Positions 1 to 11,636 of a stretch of DNA of 64,000 nt are shown piece by piece. The position numbers and the translations under genes were made by a program. This DNA is from Archegozetes longisetosus (Eukaryota; Arthropoda; Arachnida; Sarcoptiformes; Trhypochthoniidae). The notes below the pieces were generated by a model. That model was given only the letters and a program-made list of their open reading frames with translations. It did not search any database and had not been told where the DNA came from. The stretch is taken from contig JAEMBT020000008.1 in the NCBI GenBank assembly GCA_018873245.2, positions 13,937,172-14,001,171 on the forward strand, given 5' to 3'. Numbering within the stretch: position 1 is the stretch's first letter; the number at the start of each line of letters is the position of its first letter.

Positions 1-3000
1 GAAAAGGCGTATTCACTTTCGAAATGTCAATTATGAATTTCATATTATCATAACGTTTTATGAATTTTACATTAAGATCACTTTTATGCTACGCACACTT
101 TGTATTGAAATATATATCAATAAAAGCTTATTATCAGATTACGTTAGCTCATCGTTTCAATGTAATCATCAATTATAATACTATGATTACTCCTTCAACA
201 ATAGGCTATACAACAATCCTATACAACAATCCTACTTTTCTTATTCCTTTCTATCTCCAACTTCAATGACACGCCAATCCGTTTACATCATAAGTAGTAT
301 TGCTTTAGATATTTATCTTCCTATATACTCTTTTGTTAATCATTAACATTAATATAACTCAGTCTCAACTAGCATTTGCAATTAAACCTAAATCTCATTA
401 CTCCTTCTTCTTCTAAGTTCGGTCTCAATCAATCTAACTTGAGAACTTTACTTTCTAAGTTGTGAAAGCTTTTCATTGATCAGTGGGACAAAACGTACAA
501 GTTATCTACTATTTCGAAAATGTATTCTCCATTTAAGTAAATTTGTGTTCGCAAGTTCTGTAGTTTTCACTGAATAATCAGCACGTCTTAGCCTTTGAAT
601 AATTAATGGCACAAAATTACAGCTTTGTATCAATTAAAAATTCTATTTAGACTTCATTAAACTAAAAGCTTCATTATTGCTAATAGAATTAAGTCTACTT
701 CAAGTTTTAATGATCTTCTATCAATATTTTCAATCTTTAAAATATGTGAGTTTTAGCACTGATTGCCCTCAAAAATAGTTTTGATAGGCATTCATCTAAA
801 TTATTGGTATTTATAATATTTATAGAAATAAAATAATGCTTTTCAGCTGAAATACTCAATCGGAAAATGGAATTAATGAGAAGTTAGCAAGAATTTATAG
901 GTGAAAGACGAAAAATTGGGTAATTATTTTGATCTATTTTCCATCAATTGTATAACCCATTAAATAGACAGTTAAAGTGAATTTGACAATTAATGTCACT
1001 ATTGAAAATCTTAATGATTGAGTGCTTTGTCAATCTTAATGAAAAATATAATAGTAATAAATAATCCAAGTTTTATCCTCATCATTCTTCAATTTTTATT
1101 ATTGCTAAATATTCTAGATGAGCTAACTCTGAGCTAACTCTGAGCTAACTCAAGTCAATTTCTATAACAATATCAATACCTATCACTTATTATAGGGTTT
1201 AGGGTTACAAACTTTTAATTACTTCTCATTTTGAAAGCTTGTTTCAACTTCATATAATAATCTGATTAATTACCAATACTTGTTAATAATGTAAAAATGA
1301 TGGTTAATTAACTTTTCAAAAGTACTAATGTTCTGAAAAGGAGCGAATGGTTTGAATGGTTTACTCTGTTCTGTGCTTTTAAACTTATACCGTTTTCTAT
1401 ACTCTTTTTCATATTTTAATTGAAGGCCACAATAAGTCAATTTCAGTGAACGTCTTCCAGAACAATACGTTAAGTATTTCAAGCTTGGTTTCAAATTATT
1501 AATTTTATAAAATCTCATTATTCAACGAAAACATTGCACATATTGTGACAAAAAACTTCCCAGCTAAGTAAACCATTTTGGCTTCACATAAGAACATAAC
1601 TAAGAGAATCATTGTTAGGTACAAGAGCCTAACGAGTAACAGATCGTAATTAATTTACGTCAAACTTGTCAGCTTTACAATGAGTCAGTATTAAGGAATT
1701 ATGTCATACATTGTATGAAACAATTTTAAAATTCTAAGCACAAACTGGTTCTCGTATTTTAACACTTCACTTCTATAGACTTTCGGCATGAATTGTAAAG
1801 CTAACGAATGAGTTGGGATATCTCTAGCATTTTTATGTGTAAGATATGATTGTTGGATATCCTCTCGCATTCTTATGTAGAAGGTACTATTGTTGTCATA
1901 GTAATGGAAATATTACGCGCATTCCAATCTTACTTTCAATTACAGCTATTAACATAATCGTTCAAAAATCTTCACTAATTCAATTAATCACTCTCTATCT
2001 AATCATAAGTGAAAATATGAAATATTTCATTTAAACTTAGCTTCCGTTGCGTAACTAAGACAACAATACTATATGGAGGTGTAGAGCGTCTTATCTAAAT
2101 CCTATTCTATGATCAGAAAGCGGAAATCCTGATTATGTTCTATATTTCAGAGTACACCCTAGTGTATTATTGAACTAACTTATTTCATATACTTTTGCCA
2201 TCAAAAATCTAATTTATTTTTTCATACAGACTTCGAATCATAAATTTCGATCAGTTTCTCATAGATAAGCCTTTATTGAGTTAGAGCTGTAGTCGTAACG
2301 AAAACTAATTTTTGTTATCACGACACAACACCATAAGGTCTTATGAATCCTTTCATTTGTTAGATATTCATTGGTGGCAGACTTATTCATATGCTAAAGG
2401 ACTCGAAATCCCAGAATCTGTGCAAACAATACTTGCATGACTTAATCCATCAATACTTGAGAGCAACTCAAACAAATTAGACGATAATCGCATGGACTAA
2501 AAAGACAATTGTTTTACAAAGATTTAAATTTCATAAATTTAAAATTGAGTGTTTCATAACTGAATTGAGCTCAACTGAACTCAACTAAATTTAATTTGAC
2601 TGAACTTTCTGATAAGTTAACTGAACTAGACATATGATAACTTAAATACTGATTTGTCGTGACCTGCGATTCATGAGATACATTCTAAATAGTAGTTAGT
2701 CTTTACATCGATCATTAATAAGCATAATGTATTTGTTTAGTAAATTAACTTTACAAATAACAACATTGTAAATGAAGGGCTCAACAATTAGAATCATTCA
2801 ATGGATTGTATTATGATTATGTTGAATCTTTCCTTGATTTATAGCAATGATTGTTAGGAATTTAGGTCTAGCTTCACAATAAACTCTTTACTAATTCAAC
2901 ACAATTCCATATCTTTATTGCTATAACCTTAGAGTAATGCAATTCAGTAAACATTAGAGTCTTATTAAGTACTAAACCAGCAGAAGATTTCATCTAATAT

Positions 3001-4088
3001 TTAATTCAAGGCGAATAAGTTATTGGCAGATTTTTCTTTCATCAGCTCTTTATTATCCTTTCCTCTGTCTTATCTCCGACTCATGTCTTCACTGCTTTTT
3101 CATCCCCTCTAATACTTGCAATTCTCACATCTATAGTCACTAAGATTTTTCGATTTACGACTCACTGCTCTCCACTTGAATTGCAACATAAAATAATGAA
3201 ATACAAATAGAGACATATGTTAGCTATGAATAGTATCATAGGTTGGATGATGTGTTCATTTCTCGTTATGACATAAAAACATTTCACTTGATATTGATCT
3301 TTACTGAAGCAGAAACTCGTTATACACAAAGTTAAATAAATAGTGGAATCCATTGAGAAAAAGCAAACTTTTATTCGTTAGCATTTTTATAACCCAATCT
3401 TTTAAATATTTGCTTAAGTTTTCAACAGTATTTCAATAGAATAGTACACTTGTTCATTAATGAGCGATAATAAATGAGACACTTATTAGGCATTTGTCGA
3501 CTAAGTTATAATCAATTTTATAACTATTTCTTAAAAATAACACAAATAAATACTTCAAAACATCAAATCAATAACACAATTGCTTACCGGTATTTAAGTA
3601 ACTTCAACATAATTTATATCAAATCAATTGACTGCATTTACAACTGATTTGATTTACTTTTGTTTAAATGCTTTGAGAATGCAATCAATTGAAGAGAACT
3701 GAGAGATTGCTAATGATTAAGTCTCTGAGAAATGAATCGAAATTAGTTGTAATACTAATTGTTCTATTATAAACTTTCTAAAAGATTAAAAAGTCATGTT
3801 TTGTTTAAAATCTGACTGAATTACTTTGTTATAGAAAAAACAGATCACACGTTCGTTTTTTGAGTCAGTCTAATTACTTAATTACTTCCACGAATCACAA
3901 ATTCGGGATAAAAACCATATATCACTTAATTGTGGTTTTCTTTCATTTCAATTCATTTAACTAATTCATTTGATTAAAATTGTTCAAAAATATATCCAAT
4001 AAAAAGAAGAAACCATATATAAATCAATTTTCAGATAGATTAAAACAGATTAAGAAAATGGTTAATAGATGTAGAAATTAATCGATAG
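1..4088. other. AT-rich stretch with no recognisable gene
   Basis: I found no homologous protein, tRNA or rRNA here. The longest open frames are 60-80 codons with AT-driven composition; a Lys/Tyr-rich 82-codon frame on the minus strand (1270-1518) starts with ATG but matches nothing I know. A degenerate tandem duplication of about 40 bases, with units beginning near 1812 and 1852 and both containing GGATATC..CT, lies at 1812-1895. The right end presumably holds the EMRE 3' UTR. Confidence 0.5.
1119..1152. repeat. 12-bp tandem repeat, three copies
   Basis: Three consecutive copies of the unit TGAGCTAACTC(T) are visible. It is a short local minisatellite with no gene nearby. Confidence 0.8.
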
Positions 4089-4586
4089 TTAGTCGTCGTC
4101 GTCATCTTCTCCTTTAACAAATATCTCATATTCTTCAAGGAAGTTGGCGCCAAACATGGCAAAAAGTGCTCCAAAATAAGCGCCTAATATGATCGTGAGG
4201 GTCACTTTAAGCATACCAAATCTAACTTTTGGTGGCTCGTGGAATAGGTCCTCGTCGTCCGACATATCCTCACTCGACGACGTATCGCCTCCATATGCAC
4301 TCTCTTTTGAGCTTAAAGCACGTGATATCGTATAATACATACAGTTGTTAATACCATTCAAATTAATAATATTATTAACATTATTAATATTAATATTACT
4401 ACATCTTTTTGGCTTAAGTCTTACTAATAATTGAGAACAATTTGAGTGATATCTTGAGTAAGTTAATGAGTTAGAACTACTAATAGTGCGATTGATAGTT
4501 TGACTGATCGATACAGATCTTGACCAAAAGGACGGAAATATTGTGACATTTCGTAATTGATTTAATTGCATCTCATTTGATATCAT
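4089..4586 (-). CDS. SMDT1: Essential MCU regulator, mitochondrial (EMRE)
   Basis: Small single-pass subunit of the mitochondrial calcium uniporter in the inner membrane; in animals it holds MCU open and links it to the MICU gatekeepers. The C-terminal half is diagnostic: EPPKVRFGMLKV, one hydrophobic helix (about residues 120-145), then LEEYEIFV and a tail of aspartates, as in known EMREs. The unbroken frame extends upstream without an ATG, so the first in-frame ATG (4586) is taken as the start, giving 165 residues; a second Met lies five codons later. The family is usually near 100 residues, so the Ser/Arg/Asn-rich N-terminus is long. It may be an extended import presequence followed by an acidic linker (SSSEDMSDDEDLF). 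No intron is seen. The identity is firm; the start is less so. Confidence 0.88.
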   Translation of the reverse strand: MISNEMQLNQLRNVTIFPSFWSRSVSISQTINRTISSSNSLTYSRYHSNCSQLLVRLKPKRCSNININNVNNIINLNGINNCMYYTISRALSSKESAYGGDTSSSEDMSDDEDLFHEPPKVRFGMLKVTLTIILGAYFGALFAMFGANFLEEYEIFVKGEDDDDD

Positions 4587-6245
4587 CTGATTGTATTGAC
4601 TCTGAACTAAAGGCAATACTAGTCATACAGTGAATGACTACTATTTGTGCTCGTTTCACAGCCCATTCTGTCGCTCTATCCCTTTAGATGACTTCTATAT
4701 CGAGACTCTCAGTATCGAAAATCGTTTTAACCAATAAGAGAACCAGAGTACGACATCCCCAATAGTGTTTGAAACGAAATATTGATTTTCTGGTATCATT
4801 ACATTTAAATCGATTCAAATTAAATCAATACAAATATTTTTAAAAGTATAAGGTCTATACTACAATTTTAAATGCTTAATATTTATATTTTTATTGATTT
4901 AGTTTGGGATAGAAATGAATTTATTAATTAACTCAATTCCTTAAATAAACACTTTTAGATTGAAAATAAAAACATTTGGGAATGAAAACATCTTCTGCAA
5001 TCAACTGATTTATAAACTTAAATCATTTATTCATTTGTGGTTTATTCTTCAATAATTATTATTAATTTGCTTGCCCTCAACTAATCCACTGAATGGTTGA
5101 ACGCGTTAAGAATGAGTTGAATTAATTAAAAATTGAAAATATTTGACTTCTCTCTCGAGTACTATTGGTTTGATTAAAAAGAAATAGTAAGTTGTTCGCT
5201 CTTATCTCAAACATTCATACAAAATAAATGGATAAATGTTTTCGTGTTTCACATGAAGCGTAAACAAATACTCTAAATATAATTATTTTGTAGTTGTTGT
5301 TGCAAACATTTTACAAGTGATACGCATTTTCAGAAGTCAGTCATTTTCAGGTCAACATAAGTACGGTAAACGAAGCAGTATTTTCAATATTTACAAAATA
5401 AGTAAAAGTCAATCAATTAAAAAGTAGATTACTTTGGGCAATCAGTACTAATTGAATGTTAAACTTGAACCAAAATGAGTGTAGACCCGCAGAACCCATT
5501 TCTCCTGAAGTACGCATAACTGCCATATTCAAATTAATCCATGCCTTTAGTATTACACCATTAAATACAACAAAATGTTTGAATTTATCAAATTTTAGTA
5601 AAAGATAATTGGACTAAGTTTGATATAAAAGCTTAGATCTAGCATTTATTGATTAAAACTGTTAGGTATGAATGTATAATTTTTTTGTCATTCATTTAGA
5701 TGCATATATTTTTGAATTATTACTAAATTATAAACTAATACTTTAACTGGTTGCGATGCCAGTCGAAATTTTAAATAGTTAACAATATTTTGTTTACAAC
5801 AAACAAATATTTATGAACTTTCAAGCACTAAAACTATTTTCTTATTAAGTTTTAATATGAACTGAAAACCCTAATCCTTATCCTTAATCTTATATTTAAG
5901 TCAAGTTCACGTCTGGACTAAAACTGAATTTGACGAAAATATCGGTTTAAGTTGCGAAAAATGATAATCAGCCGAGAATTTATTGATTCATAAATTCAAA
6001 TTAAATAAGCATGCTGTCACTTTCGATTGATTTACGATCTTTCAGTAAATAATTCAATATAAGTATGAAAGTTATGTTGACTTGGTGTGAGTTTCGATTG
6101 TAATTTATGTCAATCTAATTGAAGGCAAGTTTTGCGCATTAGTTTTCATGTTGACGATTGTTTAGACAATTTGAAAGACAGATCATTAAATAGTTTTGAA
6201 TAGCTTGAAAAATACAATATTTGCTTTTGTCGCCTTAAAATTCAG
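4587..6245. other. Intergenic region between divergent EMRE and GFM2
   Basis: The two flanking genes point away from each other, so both promoters must lie here. CCAAT-like pentamers occur near 4730, close to EMRE. The rest is AT-rich with no coding signal. Immediately before the GFM2 ATG there is a TTAAAATTCAG tract that looks like a splice acceptor. Confidence 0.5.
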
Positions 6246-8611
6246 ATGTATTTATTGCGTGCGAAATACGGTTCAATAACAAAAGTAATAAAGCGTTTAT
6301 ATTCTGCTCGACTCTCAATTGAAAAATATGACTTGAAGTCCATCAGAAATATAGGAATCATTGCACATATCGATGCCGGCAAAACCACCACAACAGAGCG
6401 AATGCTCTTCTATTCAGGTCAGACCCAAGTCATGGGTGAAGTTCACGATGGCGATACAGTTATGGACTATTTGGCTCAAGAACGTGAACGAGGAATCACT
6501 ATCACCTCTGCTTCGATCACATTTGCCTGGAAGAAACATCGCATTAATCTAATTGACACTCCCGGACACGTCGACTTCACGATTGAAGTCGAACGCTCTT
6601 TGAGTGTATTGGACGGTGCGGTCGCTATACTGGACGCCTCTGCTGGTGTTGAGGCTCAAACTTATACAGTTTGGTCACAATCTAACAGATATAATATTCC
6701 AAGAATTATATATCTAAATAAAATGGACAAACCTTTAGCCAATATGTCCAATTGTATCGATAGTATCGAACGGAAGTTAGGCGTTAAACCTCTTCCAGTT
6801 CATATACCTTTAGGGCAAGGAAAAAGTTTCAGAGGGGTGATTGATGTAGTTTTGATGGAAAAAATAGTTTGGCCTGAAAATGATAGTGACGATGGAAAAT
6901 ATTATACCACTAGTCCTTTAGAATCTAGTGATCCACTATATGAAAGTGCCTGTCAAAAACGCGAACAACTCATCGGTTCAATGTCTGAATTGGATGATAA
7001 GTTGGCTGAAGATATTCTGACAACTGATAAACTCTCAAATTTAACTGTTCAGTCATTACAGAATGCTTTGAGACGCATTACAATCAAGGAGCTAGGTTTT
7101 CCAGTACTTTGCGGCAGTTCTTATCATAATGTTGGTGTTCAACTGCTTTTAGATTCAATTTTAAGATACTTTCCGAGTCCTGCTGAGAAAGTTCGAGATA
7201 TAACTGAATTATATGGGAAAAACTTGTGTGCATTTGCTTTCAAAATAATCTTTGATAAGAAGTTGGGTTGTCTGACATTTCTTCGGATATACTCGGGAGA
7301 AATAAAAAGCGCACAGTCTTTATATAATATTAATCGTGATAGACAAGAAAGAGTAAACAAACTCTTTATTGCTTTTGCTGATGACTTCCAAGAAGTCTCT
7401 AACATATCCCACGGAAATATAGCAGTTGTCACCGGCCTCACACATACCGTTACTGGCGATACTTTAGTCGTGTCTTCTGCTGTTGCAAACGAAGTAAGTC
7501 TCGTGGGATCTAAAACTACTTTATATCTTATTTGCCATTCTATCACAAATGCTGATTTTATTCAACCTTAGGCCAAGACTACGTGCGCTTCAAGCAATTC
7601 TAATATTCAGCCTATATTTAGTGGGATTAAAGTGCCTGAACCTGTCTTTTATTGTTCAATTGAATCTCCTTCATTATCAAAATTGAAACAGTTGGAAACA
7701 GCACTTCAAAATTTACAAAGAGAAGACCCTTCTTTCAAAGTGACCACTGATAAAGACTCCGGTCAGATTGTCATCAAAGGCATGGGGGAATTGCATATCG
7801 AGGTATTTGATTTGAGGAAACTATTAGAAGATTCATATTTACCTAATTTATTATTAAGAGGTCTAAGTAATGGTTTGTTCGTTAGGTTATCAAAGATCGT
7901 ATATTAAGAGAATATGGAGTCGACGCATATCTCGGACCATTACAAGTGTCTTATCGCGAAACCATCAACAAACGTGTCGAAGAAACAGTTAATTTGAGTA
8001 AAAGTATTGGTGGAGTTAAGAATAACATCAAAATATGTTTGGCTGTTAAACCAAAACCGAATAATCCCGAACCTCATAGAGTGCGAGTTATAGTGACCAA
8101 AGAAAATGATTTGGGAAAATTAAGACCTGACCATTTGAAAGCTATCGAAACTGGGGTCTTCAATGCTTTAGATTACGGACCACTTCTTTCATTTCCTGTC
8201 ATCAATGTTTCTGTAGACTTGTTATGGTTTGAGACAACTCGAAGTACTTCTATGCCAATGATTGTAACAGCTACGAGTCAATGTATTACTAAATGTCTTA
8301 TGAGTGCTTCTCCGACTCTACTCGAGCCTTATATGAAGCTCGAGATAACGATACCTGAAAAATACTTCGGACCAATCATTTCTGATCTATCATTGAGAAG
8401 GAGTCAAATCGGAGAAATGCAGTTCAGAGCAGAGCTTAGAGTAATTAATTCTGTGACACCACTTTCTGAACTTGTTAATTATGCAACTTATTTGAGAACA
8501 TTAACATCCGGAACTTCCAGTTTCACTATGGAATTTGATTCCTATCGCCCTATGACTGATGCCGAACAAAAGAAAGCTATTCAACAAATGACCGGCTTTG
8601 CCGTCAATTGA
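6246..8611 (+). CDS. GFM2: Mitochondrial ribosome-releasing factor 2 (EF-G2mt)
   Basis: GTPase that works with mitochondrial RRF to split ribosomes after termination. I join three exons, 6246-7493, 7572-7802 and 7886-8611, all at phase 0 with GTAAGT and GTATTT donors and TTAG acceptors, giving 734 residues against about 780 in vertebrates. The N-terminus is a basic, acid-poor import presequence. The G domain shows AHIDAGKTT (residues 40-48), [13 protein letters not shown] and NKMD. Exon 2 carries [10 protein letters not shown] and GMGELHIE, and exon 3 begins [12 protein letters not shown], typical of EF-G2 rather than EF-G1. The last exon covers domains IV and V. An acceptor-like CAG directly precedes the ATG, suggesting a 5' UTR intron. 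AMN1 follows 152 bases downstream on the same strand. Confidence 0.93.
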
Positions 8612-8656
8612 AAATAATTTCCATATAAGGTGTATATTGAGTTGACATAACAAACC

Positions 8657-8662
8657 AATAAA
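8657..8662 (+). terminator. Poly(A) signal for GFM2
   Basis: AATAAA 46 bases after the GFM2 stop and about 100 bases before the AMN1 start, so the two genes probably make separate transcripts. Confidence 0.55.
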
Positions 8663-8763
8663 AGGCGCTCTTTCCTAAACATCTAGTTTTTAGTTTTCGC
8701 TGCGATTAATATAACTCTTGTTTAATAGCTATTGACTTGAACTGATTTTATTTTCAGGTAATT

Positions 8764-9558
8764 ATGCAAAAGATGAATCCTTCAACTTTGACGGAACTAA
8801 GTTTTTATGCAGTTTTGAACACAATTATTAAATGCGATGAAAGCAAACGTTTTGAGTGGAGGAAGTATTGGCTCATGATTTCTGAATTGCCGTCCACTTT
8901 AAAGGCACGTCTCATGCAGTCTTTGGGCAGAAGACAATTGTTGAGTGATGAAAATATTGGTTATCTAATAAACAACGAACTCATTGAATTGAATTTATAT
9001 AATTGTCTTAAAAGTGATTTTACTGTAAATCTTATTACAAAACATTGCTTTAGGCTTAAGACAATAGATTTAGGCGCAAGAATTCCTAATTTCAATATGT
9101 TATCTCCGACTGCCTTGACTTTAATGTTTCATAATTGCAATCATTTGCAAGAATTAAAATTAAACAATTGTATTGAAGTGAATGACGCTGTTGTTGAAAG
9201 TGTTGCTCAAAACTGCCAACAAATTAAAGTGATTCAACTATCAGGATGTCTATCAATTACTGATAAAGCAGTCAAACTGATCGCAGATCATTGTCAATAT
9301 CTGAAAAGTTTAGATGTGTCTCGAACTATGGTCGGAGATGACGGTTTGTGCTATTTTGCCAGTGGTCTTTGCTCTAAACATATTTATGAATTACTAGTTA
9401 ATAATTGCTCGTTTGTCACCAACACTAGTGTTCAACAATTAGTCAAAAGTTGTACCTCTATGAAAATATTTAGTTTTACTGGAACTCGAGCTACTATCGA
9501 ATCATTTTATCAAGTCATTACACGTCCACTACAAATACAGTTTGATGTTCCCAATTGA
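8764..9558 (+). CDS. AMN1: AMN1 homolog, leucine-rich repeat protein
   Basis: 264-residue protein built from cysteine-containing LRRs of the F-box/AMN1 type. In yeast Amn1 antagonises the mitotic exit network; in animals the role is poorly defined. Repeats of the form L..L.L..C..+TD..V..+...C are visible from about residue 75 to 245, for example ELKLNNCIEVNDAVVESVA and VIQLSGCLSITDKAVKLIA, which align in order with vertebrate AMN1, including the CLSITD motif. The N-terminus (STLTELSFYAVLNTI..LPSTLKARLMQ) replaces the F-box, as in AMN1. A TTTTATTTTCAG acceptor-like tract ends six bases before the ATG, so a 5' UTR intron is likely. The gene is tail-to-tail with the acidic 343-aa gene. Confusion with an FBXL protein is possible, but the length fits AMN1. 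Confidence 0.85.
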   Translation: MQKMNPSTLTELSFYAVLNTIIKCDESKRFEWRKYWLMISELPSTLKARLMQSLGRRQLLSDENIGYLINNELIELNLYNCLKSDFTVNLITKHCFRLKTIDLGARIPNFNMLSPTALTLMFHNCNHLQELKLNNCIEVNDAVVESVAQNCQQIKVIQLSGCLSITDKAVKLIADHCQYLKSLDVSRTMVGDDGLCYFASGLCSKHIYELLVNNCSFVTNTSVQQLVKSCTSMKIFSFTGTRATIESFYQVITRPLQIQFDVPN

Positions 9559-9688
9559 TTCTACACAAATTGAAACATTTTTATATTTTAATGTTGATTT
9601 TATGTCTAATTTTTAAGTTTACTCAATCATTTGTATGATATATGCTCAAATTCAATCGTTCACAATAGATTTTAATTTTGAATGACTC

Positions 9689-9694
9689 AATAAA
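9689..9694 (+). terminator. Poly(A) signal for AMN1
   Basis: AATAAA about 130 bases after the AMN1 stop codon; it nearly meets the poly(A) signal of the opposing gene. Confidence 0.6.
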
Positions 9695-9746
9695 AGTTTC
9701 GTTTCAAATTACCCATAAAACTAATAGATTTGCTCAACAAAATAGC

Positions 9747-9752
9747 TTTATT
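9747..9752 (-). terminator. Poly(A) signal for the acidic 343-aa gene
   Basis: AATAAA read on the minus strand, about 250 bases beyond the stop of the 343-aa gene. Confidence 0.45.
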
Positions 9753-9998
9753 AATATTGAAGTTATAAGTTTATGAAAACTTCGGCCTTTTCGGTATAAC
9801 AAGATTGGGCAATATTTGTTCACAATTTAAAATCGCGTTTAAATATGGAAAGATATATTTTAAAATATTTAGACATTCGTGTATATACAAAATAATATGG
9901 ATGTCACCAACTGTTAGGCTCGAGCTTTGTTCATATCAGCAAATCAGCCAAACATGAAATTAAATGCAAATTGAAAACAAAACTAACCACAGTTTTGG

Positions 9999-11030
9999 TT
10001 ATGGAGAATTGATTAGCTCAATGATTTGTGTCATAGTCATCAAGTTTGTAGAGGAACGCGAAGAACTAGGGGTACGTGCTGTTGATGCGCTTTTAGTATT
10101 AGGTGTGGTTTGTTTCCGAAGGCCCAATAATTGTTCTTCAGTTAAGTTACACACTATTCGGTCGAACTCGCCGTCCGAATCGAATCCGTCGTCATCTAAA
10201 TCAACATTTCTTTTTGTTTCAATACTACTCTCTTCGATCATCGGAATCGGCATTTCGGACACTATTCGCTCAAAAGAGTCATCAGAAAAGTCGAAGTCTT
10301 CTTCGCAATCATCAAAACTCTTTTGAGAAGTATTTGTATTTTTCAACTGTTTGTCCTTTTCTGAAACCAAATTTTCGTACTCGATATCACTTTCACAGTT
10401 GAACTTTTCACTTCCGGCATTTCTAGTATTAAACGTATTGTCATTATTGCGATTGAAGACAATCGAAGACATGCAAGAATTATGATTATTGTCATAATTG
10501 AAAGTTTGATTTGGCACATAATCGGTTTTATTGAATTCCATTCTATCACTATATTCTTCTTCTTCATCAACTGCTTGATCCATATAAGCATCAAATGATG
10601 ACAACAACTGTTTGAAATCTACTTTAACACTTCTATCACTCTTATTGTCATTTCTTTGGCTCAAAGCCTTAATTCTATTGGATGGTTGACTTAACTCTTC
10701 TTCGATATCGTTCTCGCCATAAGTTATTGGATTTTCTTCATCACAAAATGCTCTTTGGATCAATTGATTTTTCGGTGACTTAATCCTAGTATACTTTAAA
10801 TTTGATTTCAATTGACTTCGTGGCGAATTCTTTCTCGAAGGAAAATATTGCGAAAGATTTTGCGCTACTTTTGGCGATGAATTAATTGGACTCGAAGTCG
10901 AATTTGGGTTAATATGATTATCAAAGTCTAGTGGATTAAATCGATTGGATCTTCGACTCGATTGTTGCCTTTCATTAGCTGATTCTTCACTTGTTTTATA
11001 TCTCTTCTTATTCGATCGTTTTGATGACAT
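9999..11030 (-). CDS. Acidic disordered 343-aa protein, possibly ETAA1-like
   Basis: Single-exon frame with a clear ATG. I do not recognise it with confidence. The N-terminus is basic (KRSNKKRYK), a probable nuclear signal, followed by a Ser/Asn/Pro-rich stretch. Residues about 140-155 read VDFKQLLSSFDAYMDQA ahead of an acidic run. Two similar acidic-hydrophobic motifs follow: DFSDDSFERIVSEMP (about 245-260) and DSDGEFDRIVCNLTEEQ (about 285-302). The C-terminus is Ser/Thr-rich. The order (basic start, short F..D helix, acidic F/W motif with SDD, then a charged EEQ..L.LRKQ piece) recalls ETAA1, the RPA-bound activator of ATR, but the match is weak and could be coincidence. It is head-to-head with RWDD1 across about 600 bases. 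Confidence 0.75.
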   Translation of the reverse strand: MSSKRSNKKRYKTSEESANERQQSSRRSNRFNPLDFDNHINPNSTSSPINSSPKVAQNLSQYFPSRKNSPRSQLKSNLKYTRIKSPKNQLIQRAFCDEENPITYGENDIEEELSQPSNRIKALSQRNDNKSDRSVKVDFKQLLSSFDAYMDQAVDEEEEYSDRMEFNKTDYVPNQTFNYDNNHNSCMSSIVFNRNNDNTFNTRNAGSEKFNCESDIEYENLVSEKDKQLKNTNTSQKSFDDCEEDFDFSDDSFERIVSEMPIPMIEESSIETKRNVDLDDDGFDSDGEFDRIVCNLTEEQLLGLRKQTTPNTKSASTARTPSSSRSSTNLMTMTQIIELINSP

Positions 11031-11636
11031 TTCAATTCAATTGAAACACAGTTCACGTGATTTCAAGTGATTGTTACTATAGTTGATCTGATTTTGTTTT
11101 TCATAATATATTTGATTCAATGAACTATTGTTTGAGTAACTGATAACAAAGTGACTAAAGTTGACATAAAGAAAATGCTGTACAATACATCAAATTCATA
11201 CCAATAGTACCAAACATAACTATTGGCTGACGACTAATCATGTGCTACTCACTTCAAACCAATAAGCTTCCTCAAATCTTTTTTGGCGATTTTTTTCAAC
11301 CTTATAAAACATACATAACGTTTATTAATTGAAGATATCTTTGAGCCCTTTGATAAGCTGTGAATAGAGTGAGATATATAAGAGAAAGGAATTTGCTGAG
11401 CGCTAGACGTGATTTACGTAAGTGTAAAATAGGAATAGTTTTGTGGATGAAATGAATGAAAGAATGTAAAAGACTTCTACAAATAAAATTGAACATGAAC
11501 TTGAGAGATGATTTAAAGGCAAATAAATATGAGAATGGAAACGTGTTATAGTAAATTGTCAACATAACAAAATCTACTATTAATCACATGTTTTAGCTGA
11601 CAAACTTTTATTCAATTAATAGTAAAACTTTCAAAA
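11031..11636. promoter_or_regulatory. Shared divergent promoter region (343-aa gene and RWDD1)
   Basis: The 606 bases separate two start codons that point away from each other. CCAAT boxes occur in both orientations (ATTGG at 11222-11226, CCAAT at 11259-11263), and TTTTTTGGCG at about 11279 resembles half of an E2F site. No TATA box stands out. The role is inferred from position. Confidence 0.5.

Noticed and set aside
7139-7546. 135-codon minus frame
   Set aside because: It lies wholly antisense to GFM2 exon 1, whose product is clearly conserved.
10343-10594. 83-codon minus frame overlapping the acidic 343-aa gene
   Set aside because: It is an out-of-frame shadow within the longer ATG-to-stop frame on the same strand.
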